NCBI RefSeq assembly: GCF_000251145.1
Contig: NZ_AIDW01000010.1
Location: 1-47,139, forward strand
Source of the DNA: Sphingomonas sp. PAMC 26621
Lineage (GTDB): Bacteria; Pseudomonadota; Alphaproteobacteria; Sphingomonadales; Sphingomonadaceae
DNA: 47,139 nt
Reading direction: 5' to 3'
The first letter of the stretch is position 1; each line of letters begins with the position of its first letter. Made by a program: the position numbers and the translations under genes. A model generated the notes under the pieces. That model was not told the origin of the DNA and searched no databases. It was given only the letters and a program-made list of their open reading frames with translations. Below, piece by piece: positions 8,418 through 16,006 of this stretch.

Positions 8418-8828
8418 ATGTCCCTGCTGATCCTCGGAGCGCTGCTCGCTGGAGCCCCGCTCGCCCCCGATACCGTCGTCGGTCGCTGGAGGACCGAAAC
8501 CCACAATGCCATCGTCGAGATCGCGCGCTGCGGTCCCTCGATCTGCGGAAAGATCGTCACGTCCGACGCGCTTCGCGCCAATCCGGGCATGAAGGACGCG
8601 CGCAATTCGAACACCGCGCTGCGCAATCGCCCGATCGAAGGCATGCAGATGCTGAGCGGGTTCAAGCCCGAGGCGGACGGCGTGTGGAGCAACGGCCAGG
8701 TCTATAACGCCGATGACGGCAAGACCTACAGCGGCAAGATCACCCCGCTCGGCGCCAACCAATTGAAACTGCGCGGCTGCGTCTTCTTCCCGTTGTGCAA
8801 GACGCAAACCTGGACGCGTGTCCGCTAA
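8418..8828 (+). CDS. DUF2147 domain-containing protein
   Basis: This 136-residue exported protein has a short hydrophobic N-terminus (LLILGALLAGAPLAP) and then the DUF2147 pattern: VVGRWRTE, VEIARCGPSICGKIV, the core VWSNGQVYNADDGKTYSGKI, and the end LKLRGCVFFPLCKTQTW. The pairs C-GPSIC and GCVFFPLC suggest disulfides in the periplasm. GAGAGG lies eleven bases upstream of the ATG. The family is a small beta-barrel of unknown function, common in sphingomonads and often next to outer-membrane or lipid-related genes. Here a FadL-type channel follows 36 bases later on the same strand, so the two may be co-transcribed. Confidence 0.88.
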   Translation: MSLLILGALLAGAPLAPDTVVGRWRTETHNAIVEIARCGPSICGKIVTSDALRANPGMKDARNSNTALRNRPIEGMQMLSGFKPEADGVWSNGQVYNADDGKTYSGKITPLGANQLKLRGCVFFPLCKTQTWTRVR

Positions 8829-8864
8829 ATCCTTTTCCCCCCAGTGATGAGTACAGGAATTCCC

Positions 8865-10169
8865 ATGGTAAATCGTATCAAGGCCCCGTTGCTGGGCGCG
8901 ACCGCGCTTGTCTCCTCGCTTGGCTTCGCCAGCGTCGCGCATGCCGACGCTTTCTATCTCGAGGCGCAGTCGGCGCGTGGCGCAGGGCGCGCCTTCTCGG
9001 GTGAAGCCGCCGACACCGGTCCGGCGTCGCTGTGGTGGAACCCCGCCGCAATCGCGGGCATCACCAGTGGCGAAGCCGCGGTCAGCACGACCGCGATCCT
9101 GCCCAAGGGCGAAGTGATCGACAACGGCACGCTGATCCGTCGCCCGGGCCAGGCGTTCGCGCCGGTGCGTGGCAATGCGGTCTCGCGCGACCCGATCAAC
9201 AACGGCGTCCTGCCGAGCGGTGCGATCGCCTATCCGATCAACGACCGGATCGCGATCGGCGTCGCGGTCACGTCGCCGTTCAGCTTCACCACCGATTATG
9301 ATTCGAACAGCTGGGCACGCTACAGCGCTGACAAGACGCGGTTGCGAACGATCGACATCCAGCCGTCGATCGGCGTGGTGCTGACCGACTGGCTGCGAGT
9401 CGGCGGCGCGCTCAACGTAGAATATACCAACGCCTTCCTCAGCAACCAGCTTCCCAACGTCCTCGCATCGCTGCCGGACGGCACCCAGGCGCTGAACGGC
9501 GATGGCTGGGACTTCGGCTGGACCGCGGGCGTCCAGCTTCATAACCGGATCGCGACCGTCGGCATCAGCTACAAGTCGAGCATCGAGCATACGCTCACCG
9601 GCGATCTCAACATCTACAATCTGGTCGGGCCGCTCGCCGCGTCGAACACGTCGTTGTCGGGCGTCCAGGCGAAGTTCCGCACCCCGGGGCAGGTGATCGT
9701 CGCGGGTCGGCTCAAGGCGACCAACGCGCTGACGCTCAACGCGCAGGTCGTCGCGTATAACTGGAGCAGGTTCGATGCGATCCGGCTCGGCGCGCCGCTC
9801 AACGTCGCGATCCCGGAAAATTACCGGGATAGCTGGAGCCTCGCGGGCGGCGTCGACTATGCGCTCACCCCCAAGGCGACCGTCCGCGCTGGCCTTCAGC
9901 GGACGATCACCCCGACGCAGGACGGCCTGCGCGACGCGCGCGTGCCCGACGCCAACCGCTGGACCTATGCCGCGGGTGGCAGCTACCAGCTGACCTCGCA
10001 CATCGCGCTGGATGCGGCGGCGAGCTATGTCGACTTCAGCAACGAGACGATCGATCGCACCACCGCGGCCTTTGCCGGCACCGCCGCGCAGACGCCGATC
10101 GTCACCAACGGTCTGCTCCGCAATGCGCATGCGGTCGTGCTCTCGGTCGGCGGGCGCGTGACGTTCTGA
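8865..10169 (+). CDS. OmpP1/FadL/TodX family outer membrane transport protein
   Basis: This 434-residue protein has a signal peptide ending at about SVAHA, followed by the FadL N-terminal hatch signature: QSARGAGRAFSGEAA, then PASLWWNPAAIAG with the conserved NPA. The rest alternates beta strands and ends in VGGRVTF with a C-terminal Phe, as expected for a BAM-assembled barrel. Family members let hydrophobic compounds such as long-chain fatty acids or aromatics cross the outer membrane by lateral diffusion. AGGAA lies five bases before the ATG at 8865; a GTG at 8844 in frame is less likely. The substrate is not known. Confidence 0.92.
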   Translation: MVNRIKAPLLGATALVSSLGFASVAHADAFYLEAQSARGAGRAFSGEAADTGPASLWWNPAAIAGITSGEAAVSTTAILPKGEVIDNGTLIRRPGQAFAPVRGNAVSRDPINNGVLPSGAIAYPINDRIAIGVAVTSPFSFTTDYDSNSWARYSADKTRLRTIDIQPSIGVVLTDWLRVGGALNVEYTNAFLSNQLPNVLASLPDGTQALNGDGWDFGWTAGVQLHNRIATVGISYKSSIEHTLTGDLNIYNLVGPLAASNTSLSGVQAKFRTPGQVIVAGRLKATNALTLNAQVVAYNWSRFDAIRLGAPLNVAIPENYRDSWSLAGGVDYALTPKATVRAGLQRTITPTQDGLRDARVPDANRWTYAAGGSYQLTSHIALDAAASYVDFSNETIDRTTAAFAGTAAQTPIVTNGLLRNAHAVVLSVGGRVTF

Positions 10170-10179
10170 TAAAAACATG

Positions 10180-10208
10180 CAGCGGGGGAAGCGATGCTTC
10201 TCCCGCTG
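10180..10208 (+). terminator. Hairpin after the FadL-type gene
   Basis: Arms CAGCGGGGGAAGC (10180-10192) and GCTTCTCCCGCTG (10196-10208) pair with one mismatch around a 3-base loop, ten bases after the stop codon. There is no T-run downstream, so termination efficiency is uncertain. Confidence 0.6.
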
Positions 10209-10363
10209 AATCGCGCTAGATCAAGCCCTTGCGAAGCTCCCCTCGGCTGCGACCGGGCAGAACGCGAACCGCGTGCATTCCGCGCCTCCGTCATTCTGGT
10301 GCGGCGCGCGGTTAAGCGATAGTACAGACGTCCGCCGTAACGGTCGCGCGGAGGAGAAGTGCG

Positions 10364-11173
10364 ATGGCGAGCGATCTGCCCCCGACATCCGTGTCCGCCG
10401 ACATGGACCGGATTTTCAAGCCGCTGAGCGACCGTGCGCCCGTGAACTCGGCGCAGCAGGATCGCTCGCGGCAGGATGCGCGGGCCCGTGGCAAGCGGGA
10501 CTGGCGGTTCTTCACGATCGTCGCGCCCGCACTGGTGCTGGTCGCGGGCACTGCGCTCGCGGTTGGTTATGGCCAATTCGGCCAGTTGCCGAAGCCGTTG
10601 GAGTCGACTCGCCACGTTGCCCCGATCCCGCCGTCGCAGCGTGCCGCCCCAACGGCGACCGTTCCGACCCCTTCGGGCGAGCAGGCGGCGCACCAGACAG
10701 TCGCCACGGACGTCGAGGATCCTCTTCCGCCGCCGCCGACGGATGGCACCCTTGCGCCGCCTGCCGAAGCATCCACGGCTTCCAACCGGGCGCGGGTCGT
10801 CGATCGGCGCGCGGTACGGGGCGAGCAACCGGCCGGCACAGCGCCGCGCGCAACGCTCGCGAGAGCCGATTCTTCACAGCGGCCCGTGCTCACGCGCGGC
10901 GAGAGTTCGGACGGTGGGGCGTCGTCGCAATGCCCCCCAGGGAGCCTCGAAGACCGCTGCATCTATCAGGACGTCCTCAACGCGGATGCCCGGCTGCGGC
11001 GCGCCTATCGCCGCGCGCGGCAGAGCGGGGTCCCCTATGGCCAGCTCGAGTCGATCAACCGCCAGTGGATCCGCGCGCGCGAGGCCGCGCAGGATGATCC
11101 CGACGGGACGATCCAGCGGTATGACCGGCTGACGGGGATGCTCGACCGCGCCCGCCAGGACGGCGGCGAATGA
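10364..11173 (+). CDS. Single-pass membrane protein with LprI-like (DUF1311) C-terminal region
   Basis: This 269-residue protein has a charged cytoplasmic N-terminus, one membrane helix (about residues 48-70, FFTIVAPALVLVAGTALAVG), a long Pro/Ala-rich periplasmic linker, and a compact helical C-terminus at about 188-265. The C-terminal part starts with C-PPGSLEDRC and has the YQDVLNADARLRRAYRR pattern of LprI/DUF1311 proteins, some of which inhibit lysozyme. GGAGGAG lies upstream of the ATG at 10364. The gene overlaps the following phosphatase gene by four bases (ATGA), so the two are likely co-translated. The domain match is by eye and the function is inferred only loosely. Confidence 0.7.
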   Translation: MASDLPPTSVSADMDRIFKPLSDRAPVNSAQQDRSRQDARARGKRDWRFFTIVAPALVLVAGTALAVGYGQFGQLPKPLESTRHVAPIPPSQRAAPTATVPTPSGEQAAHQTVATDVEDPLPPPPTDGTLAPPAEASTASNRARVVDRRAVRGEQPAGTAPRATLARADSSQRPVLTRGESSDGGASSQCPPGSLEDRCIYQDVLNADARLRRAYRRARQSGVPYGQLESINRQWIRAREAAQDDPDGTIQRYDRLTGMLDRARQDGGE

Positions 11174-11986
11174 CCGAGGGTGCAGCGATCCCCGTGGTTC
11201 TGCGTTCGCCCGGCGAACGCGCCGAACGGGCGCGATCGACCGAGGGCAGGGTCGTCTACGCGATTGGCGATATCCATGGTCGCTACGATCTTGTGTCCGC
11301 GCTGCTGGAAGCGATCGTCGCGGACATGGCGACGATCGTCGACGGTCGCCCCCCCCTTGCTGGTGTTCTGCGGCGATTATGTCGATCGCGGGCCGCAATC
11401 CTCGCAGGTCCTGACCGCGCTTGTCTGGCTGTCGCGCCAGTCCACGCTCGAAATCGTCTTCCTGCGTGGAAATCATGAGGTGATGCTGCTCGATTTTCTC
11501 GATCATCCCGACCGGAATATCCCCTGGCTCCGACGCGATGGCGCGCAAACCCTGATGTCCTATGGCGTCGATGTGCCGGGGGACGATCTGGCGTCGCTCG
11601 AAACGGCCTGCCGGGCGCTGCGCGACCGGTTGCTGGACAAGATGCCCGCGTCGCATCTCGCATTCCTGCGGGGCTTGCCGATCCGGACGATGTGTGGCGA
11701 TTACCTGTTCGTCCACGCGGGGCTAAAACCCCGCGTGTCCATCGCGCGGCAAAGCGAGGAGGATTGCCTGTGGATCGGGGAAGAGTTCCTGTCGGCGGAT
11801 TACCGTTTCGACAAGATCGTCGTCCATGGACATAGCTGGAGCGCGGACGAACCCGAGATGACGGCGAACCGAATCGGTATCGATACGGGCGCCTATTCGA
11901 CCGGTGTCCTCACCGCGGTTCGCCTCGAGGGGGAAACGATCGTGTTCCTGCAGGCGCGGACGCGGTCGGCGGAAACGTCATGCTAG
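11170..11986 (+). pseudogene. PPP-family metallophosphoesterase, frameshifted at a C8 tract
   Basis: The reading frame from ATG 11170 gives the first metal motif GDIHGRYDL but then leaves frame at an eight-C run (11349-11356). The next frame continues the protein to the TAG at 11984-11986 with GDYVDRG, GNHE, a VHAG histidine and an HGHS histidine, the full set of two-metal phosphatase motifs found in ApaH and serine/threonine PPP enzymes. With seven C's the protein would be about 271 residues, continuous and normal in length. So the gene is intact except for one extra base. It could be an inactive allele, a slipped-strand switch, or a sequencing error. It is translationally coupled to the LprI-like gene upstream. 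Confidence 0.8.
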
Positions 11987-12023
11987 GATTCTTCATTGTG
12001 CCGACTGGTTTGGGAACGCCCTA

Positions 12024-12392
12024 ATGCTACGCCTTCGCATCTTCGCCTCGGTCGTGTCGATCCTGTCGCTCGCCACGATGCTGCTCGCGATCCTCGTCGC
12101 TGCGCCGATCGGCGTGGCGATCGCGCTGCTCGTCGCGGCGGCATGTCTGGCGATCGTCGCCCCGTTCGACGCGTGGGATTCGGCGCGGCGCTTGCGGGTC
12201 CTGGTGGCGGGCGTGGCGTATCTCGTCGCCGTCGCAGTCGCGTTGCTCTTCACGCGCGGCGGATCGACCGAACCCACCCTGTTGATCGCGCTGACCGTGC
12301 TTCTGCAATTGGGCGTGGGGATTGCCTGCTGGGCCTTCGCCACGCGCAAACGCCGCCGCATGCCGCAGTCACGGCGCTATTTCGACAATTGA
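12024..12392 (+). CDS. Small hydrophobic membrane protein
   Basis: This 122-residue protein has three or four hydrophobic segments (about residues 8-27, 28-49, 60-77 and 86-107), with a conserved-looking soluble turn (PFDAWDSARRLR) between the second and third, and a basic tail (TRKRRRMPQSRR). It follows the phosphatase gene by 37 bases on the same strand and may belong to the same transcript. I do not recognise a family. Confidence 0.6.
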   Translation: MLRLRIFASVVSILSLATMLLAILVAAPIGVAIALLVAAACLAIVAPFDAWDSARRLRVLVAGVAYLVAVAVALLFTRGGSTEPTLLIALTVLLQLGVGIACWAFATRKRRRMPQSRRYFDN

Positions 12393-12458
12393 GCGAAGGG
12401 CGGCCCGGGGCCGCCGCTCCATTGGGCACGCTTGAATCGTACGGTTTGCAGTCGCGCG

Positions 12459-12722
12459 CTACCGCAACTGACTGTCCTTGCTGCCCCGGCGGTTGATCGC
12501 GGAGAAGGCAGGACTCTGATCACGCTGGCTCTGGCAGGCGACGCATGTGCGGACGCCGGGCAGCGCGTCTCGGCGGCGCTGGGGAATGGGTTCGCCGCAT
12601 TCGTTGCATTCCGCTGCGCCGTCGCCCGTCGGCATGCGCGACCGGGCGAACAGGACCGCGTCGTTGATGGTGTCGTCGATCTGATCCTGAACCGCGCCCT
12701 CGGGCGCCCATCCGCTTGCCAT
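12459..12722 (-). CDS. DksA/TraR-type C4 zinc finger protein (YbiI-like)
   Basis: This 87-residue protein has a helical N-terminus (about residues 8-30) and a zinc finger with C39, C42, C60 and C63 in the order CNEC...CVAC, enclosing GEPIPQRRRDALPGVRT, the signature of DksA/TraR C4 fingers. The size is that of YbiI-like short members that lack the long DksA coiled coil. The ATG at 12722 is supported by AGGTGAC just upstream on the minus strand. Full-length DksA binds the RNA polymerase secondary channel; whether this short protein does so is not known. It is divergent from the exonuclease gene. Confidence 0.88.
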   Translation of the reverse strand: MASGWAPEGAVQDQIDDTINDAVLFARSRMPTGDGAAECNECGEPIPQRRRDALPGVRTCVACQSQRDQSPAFSAINRRGSKDSQLR

Positions 12723-12843
12723 AGTGTCACCTGATATTCGTTGCTTGGGACCAATATGGGGTCGCGCGCGGCGCTGCCAAGGCGGCGGCGTCGCGGTGGC
12801 GGGCGGGTCGTCATGACGGGTGCGTTTTGCCGAAGGACCCGGT

Positions 12844-13722
12844 ATGTTCCGTGGCATGGACTCCGTTGCCCCTTTGCCTGTCGCCGCCCGCACCATAGTC
12901 GATTTCGTCGTCATCGACGTCGAGACGGCGTGTTCGAGCGTCAGCAGCATTTGCCAGGTCGGGATCGTCGGCTTCAGGAACGGGGTCGAGGTGTTCGACT
13001 ATGAAACGCTGGTCGATCCGCTCGACCGGTTCTCGTCGTTCAACACGCGAATCCACGGTCTCACCTGCGACCATGTCTTCGGCGCGCCGACCTTCGCCGA
13101 CGTCCACGCCGCGATCGACTCGCATCTATCCGGACGGATCACCGTCGCGCACTCCTTCTTCGACAAGGGGGCGCTCGGCGCGGCGTGTCGGGTCCATGAC
13201 CGGGCGGAGATCAGGACCACGTGGCTGGACAGCGTGCGCGTCGCGAAGCGGGCGTGGCCCGAACTGCCGAGCCACCGGCTCAACGTGTTGAGCAAGTTCC
13301 TGGGGGTGCGCCACAAGCACCACGATGCGCTGAGCGACGCGCGGGCGGCCGGCATGGTGATCGTCCGCGCGATCGATCACACCGGAATCGACCTCGCCGG
13401 CTGGCTGGCCCCGCCCCGGGGGCGCGGTGGCCCCGCGCCGAAGGCGGCGGCGGTGGGTCCGTTGAAGGGCGAACGGGTCGCGATCCTGGGGGCACCGCGC
13501 GACGGTGCGCTGGCGCGGCGCCTCGCTGCGGCGGGGGGCAGGGTCGTCGCGTCGGTCGGCCTGACCACGACGAAGCTCGTCATCAGCAACGATCAACCCT
13601 TCGGGCACTATGTGACCGCGCATGCCGATCACCGCCGCGCGGACGCGCTGCGGCGGGAGGGTCACCGGATCGAGATCGTATCCGAGGACGAGATCAGGGA
13701 GCGTCTCGCAGCGGTTGGCTGA
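12844..13722 (+). CDS. DEDDh 3'-5' exonuclease (DnaQ-like) with C-terminal BRCT-like domain
   Basis: This 292-residue protein has the exonuclease fold of the Pol III epsilon/RNase T class: ExoI VVIDVETA with D25 and E27, ExoII around FNTRIHGLTCDHV and VAHSFFDKG, and ExoIII HHDALSDARAA with the catalytic His and Asp. After a Pro/Ala linker, the last 80 or so residues (ERVAILGAPRDGALARRLAA, then VGLTTTKLVISND) look like the BRCT domain that follows such exonucleases in many bacteria. AAGGA lies six bases before the ATG at 12844. It probably trims DNA ends in repair or replication; the partner is unknown. Confidence 0.88.
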   Translation: MFRGMDSVAPLPVAARTIVDFVVIDVETACSSVSSICQVGIVGFRNGVEVFDYETLVDPLDRFSSFNTRIHGLTCDHVFGAPTFADVHAAIDSHLSGRITVAHSFFDKGALGAACRVHDRAEIRTTWLDSVRVAKRAWPELPSHRLNVLSKFLGVRHKHHDALSDARAAGMVIVRAIDHTGIDLAGWLAPPRGRGGPAPKAAAVGPLKGERVAILGAPRDGALARRLAAAGGRVVASVGLTTTKLVISNDQPFGHYVTAHADHRRADALRREGHRIEIVSEDEIRERLAAVG

Positions 13723-13737
13723 CGTGGCCCGTCGCAC

Positions 13738-15780
13738 TCATTGCGGCATGCCGCTCATCCCGCTTGCGCGCCGCAGCGCTGCCGCGTCGAGCCGGTAGCC
13801 GTCGAGAAAGACCGTGTCGACATGGCGCAGGTTTCCCAGGTCCTGTGAGACATCGCCGTTGACCAGGATCACGTCCGCCGTCTTTCCAGTCGCGATCGAG
13901 CCGGTCCGGTCCGCCATGCCCGTCAGCTTCGCCGGAACGATCGTCGCGGTCTGCAAGGCCTCGGCGTTGCTGAGGCCGGACTGCTGGTACAGTTCGATCT
14001 CCCGCACGAGTTCGAGGCCATAGCCGTCGGTCCCCGCGACGATCGGCACGCCGGCGCGGTGCAGGCGACCGACCAGCCCGACCATCTTCGTGAAGCTCTT
14101 GCGGAAATCGTCCCGAGTCAGGTCGCCGAACAACGGATAGCCCGCGATTTTCCAGCCGCGTACCACCGATGGCGGCGAAACATCGGCGAAGGCCGCATAT
14201 TCGGGGGACATCGCGGTGCCGTCCGACGTCATCAACTGCTCCCAGACGGTCAGGGTCGGATCGATCACCGTGCCGCGCTTGCCGAGTTCGGCGTAGAAGG
14301 CCGTCATCGCCGGGGAATCGAGGTCGACGTCCTTCCCGTATTTCGCCGGGCCTTCCAGCCTGGCGGCGGTGTTCGCCTTGTCGACCACGTCCTGCGGCAT
14401 CGCCTGCATCATGATGAAGTTGATGTGCGTGACCTCGTCATAGCCAGCGCGTACCGCATCGAGCGGGCGCATGCCCGCGGGGACGTGGCCGTGGACGTGC
14501 AGGCCGAGCTTGTGCGCCTCAGCCGCCGCCGGGGCGATCCACGCCGGATTCATCGACGTGTAGAATTTGACACCCCAAAGCCCGGCCGCCTTGATCTTGT
14601 CGACGGCCGCGATCGCCTCGGCGGCGGACGTGACGGTCAGCGCGCCTTGTGCTGCGAGCGGGTCCTTGCGATCGATGATCACCGAGACCTTGCCGTCGGG
14701 CGCGAGCAGATCCCCCGCCGCGCGGCGCTTGTAGATGCTGAGCGTCTCATCGATCATCGAGCCCGGGCTGCGGTAGTTGGTCATCCCCGTCGCGACGTTC
14801 TGCAACAGGTTCCAGTCGTCGCCACCGACGTGGCGGTGCGCATCCCATAATCCCGGGAGGATCGTCTTGCCGCGTCCGTCGAGCACCGTCGCCCCGGCCG
14901 GTGCCGTGATCGTTCCGCCCGCCGCGACGGTCGCGATCTTGCCGTTGGCGATCAGGACCGCGCGATCGGGAAGATACTTTCCGGCAACGGAGTCGAACAG
15001 GAGGATGTGGTCGACCAGCGTCGGCGTCGCATTGGCCGGGCGCAGGAAGCGATGCGCAACGTCGCGCACCATGTCGGCTGTGGCATCGTCCTGAATCTGC
15101 TTGAGCCGGGGGCCGGCCGCCTCATAGCCTTCGGGCAGCAGCGAGATGATGCCCGCATTGCCGAAGAAATGGTTGTCGGCGTCGAGCCACATCGGAATCG
15201 GCGAAAAACTGTAGCCCGTGATGAAGGCGAGCTTCACCGTCTTCGGTCCCTGCGGCCCCGTGATCTCTACCGGCTTGCCGACGACGATCGAGGCGTGGCC
15301 TGTCGGAAGCAGATCGATTCCCTTGTCGCCCGCCGCGACGAGTGCCTCGATGTCGCTTTCCCCCGCCAGCCAGGGGCCGCCATAGGTGTTGTAGCGCTTG
15401 GCCGCGAACGGCGCGGCACCGCCGTCCACTGCGGTCTTCCAGTGCGCGACGCCGCCCGAATCGACGCTGAAGCTTTCGGTCGCATCGCCCGAATCGGTGA
15501 AGCCGCGGATCTCGATCGCGGTTGGCCGCTTGTCGGGGCCGGTCGTCATCAGCTCGTCGGTCTCGGTGACCCAGCCGCGCAGCGTCATCGACATGCGATA
15601 GGCGACGCGCGCGTCGGCGGTTCGCCACGACCAGATATCGCCATGTTTTCCCGCGACCGAACTGATCGTGTAGTGGCGCGCCCCGGCGGGCGGGGCCATG
15701 AGTTGCTCCTTGGTCGCGGGACCGGCGACGGCGGCCGAGGACACGGTGGCGAGCAAGACGGCGAGACCCAGTCGAAGCAT
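13738..15780 (-). CDS. Exported metal-dependent amidohydrolase family protein
   Basis: This 680-residue protein has a signal peptide (MLRLGLAVLLATVSSAAVAG), an N-terminal beta-rich region of about 240 residues, and an amidohydrolase TIM barrel. Metal ligands are visible in order: H315 and H317 (DAHRHVG), the likely carboxylated K405 (GVKFY), H430/H432 (LHVHGHVP), H452 (VTHINF) and D585 (AGTDGYG). The C-terminal ADVILVNGDV returns to the beta-sandwich subdomain. Family members with this sequence style hydrolyse imides, lactams or dipeptides such as Xaa-Pro in the periplasm. It is divergent from the oxoprolinase operon, which also acts on cyclic amides, so a link in substrate is possible but unproven. 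Confidence 0.88.
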   Translation of the reverse strand: MLRLGLAVLLATVSSAAVAGPATKEQLMAPPAGARHYTISSVAGKHGDIWSWRTADARVAYRMSMTLRGWVTETDELMTTGPDKRPTAIEIRGFTDSGDATESFSVDSGGVAHWKTAVDGGAAPFAAKRYNTYGGPWLAGESDIEALVAAGDKGIDLLPTGHASIVVGKPVEITGPQGPKTVKLAFITGYSFSPIPMWLDADNHFFGNAGIISLLPEGYEAAGPRLKQIQDDATADMVRDVAHRFLRPANATPTLVDHILLFDSVAGKYLPDRAVLIANGKIATVAAGGTITAPAGATVLDGRGKTILPGLWDAHRHVGGDDWNLLQNVATGMTNYRSPGSMIDETLSIYKRRAAGDLLAPDGKVSVIIDRKDPLAAQGALTVTSAAEAIAAVDKIKAAGLWGVKFYTSMNPAWIAPAAAEAHKLGLHVHGHVPAGMRPLDAVRAGYDEVTHINFIMMQAMPQDVVDKANTAARLEGPAKYGKDVDLDSPAMTAFYAELGKRGTVIDPTLTVWEQLMTSDGTAMSPEYAAFADVSPPSVVRGWKIAGYPLFGDLTRDDFRKSFTKMVGLVGRLHRAGVPIVAGTDGYGLELVREIELYQQSGLSNAEALQTATIVPAKLTGMADRTGSIATGKTADVILVNGDVSQDLGNLRHVDTVFLDGYRLDAAALRRASGMSGMPQ

Positions 15781-16006
15781 GATGATTACCCCCCGGCGGT
15801 GTTTTCGGGAGACTGACAAGTCGCGGCCGTGGGAGCAAGAGCGGGTGTGTTCGCCGGAATCCCCCGATCTCGGCGGTTCGCGCCGCCTTGTTGTCCGCGC
15901 TGCGTGGTCGCGGCACGGACGCGATCGATGGCGCTGCGCTCTCGCTCTGCCGTGGCGGTGCAACAAAGCATTGACGCTAAAGGATACAACGGGAACGTAG
16001 AGCGCG
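15781..16006. promoter_or_regulatory. Divergent amidohydrolase/oxoprolinase control region
   Basis: This 226-base gap separates two divergent genes and must hold both promoters. TTGACG at 15971-15976 could be a -35 box for the oxoprolinase operon, but I cannot see a good -10 box 17 bases on. No strong palindrome is apparent. Confidence 0.35.

Noticed and set aside
8202..10178. 658-codon minus-strand frame opposite DUF2147 and the FadL-type gene
   Set aside because: It spans two real genes and an intergenic region and has antisense composition without any motif.
12432..12734. 100-codon plus-strand frame opposite the DksA/TraR zinc finger gene
   Set aside because: The minus strand has a precise C4 finger and an SD; the plus frame has no recognisable feature.
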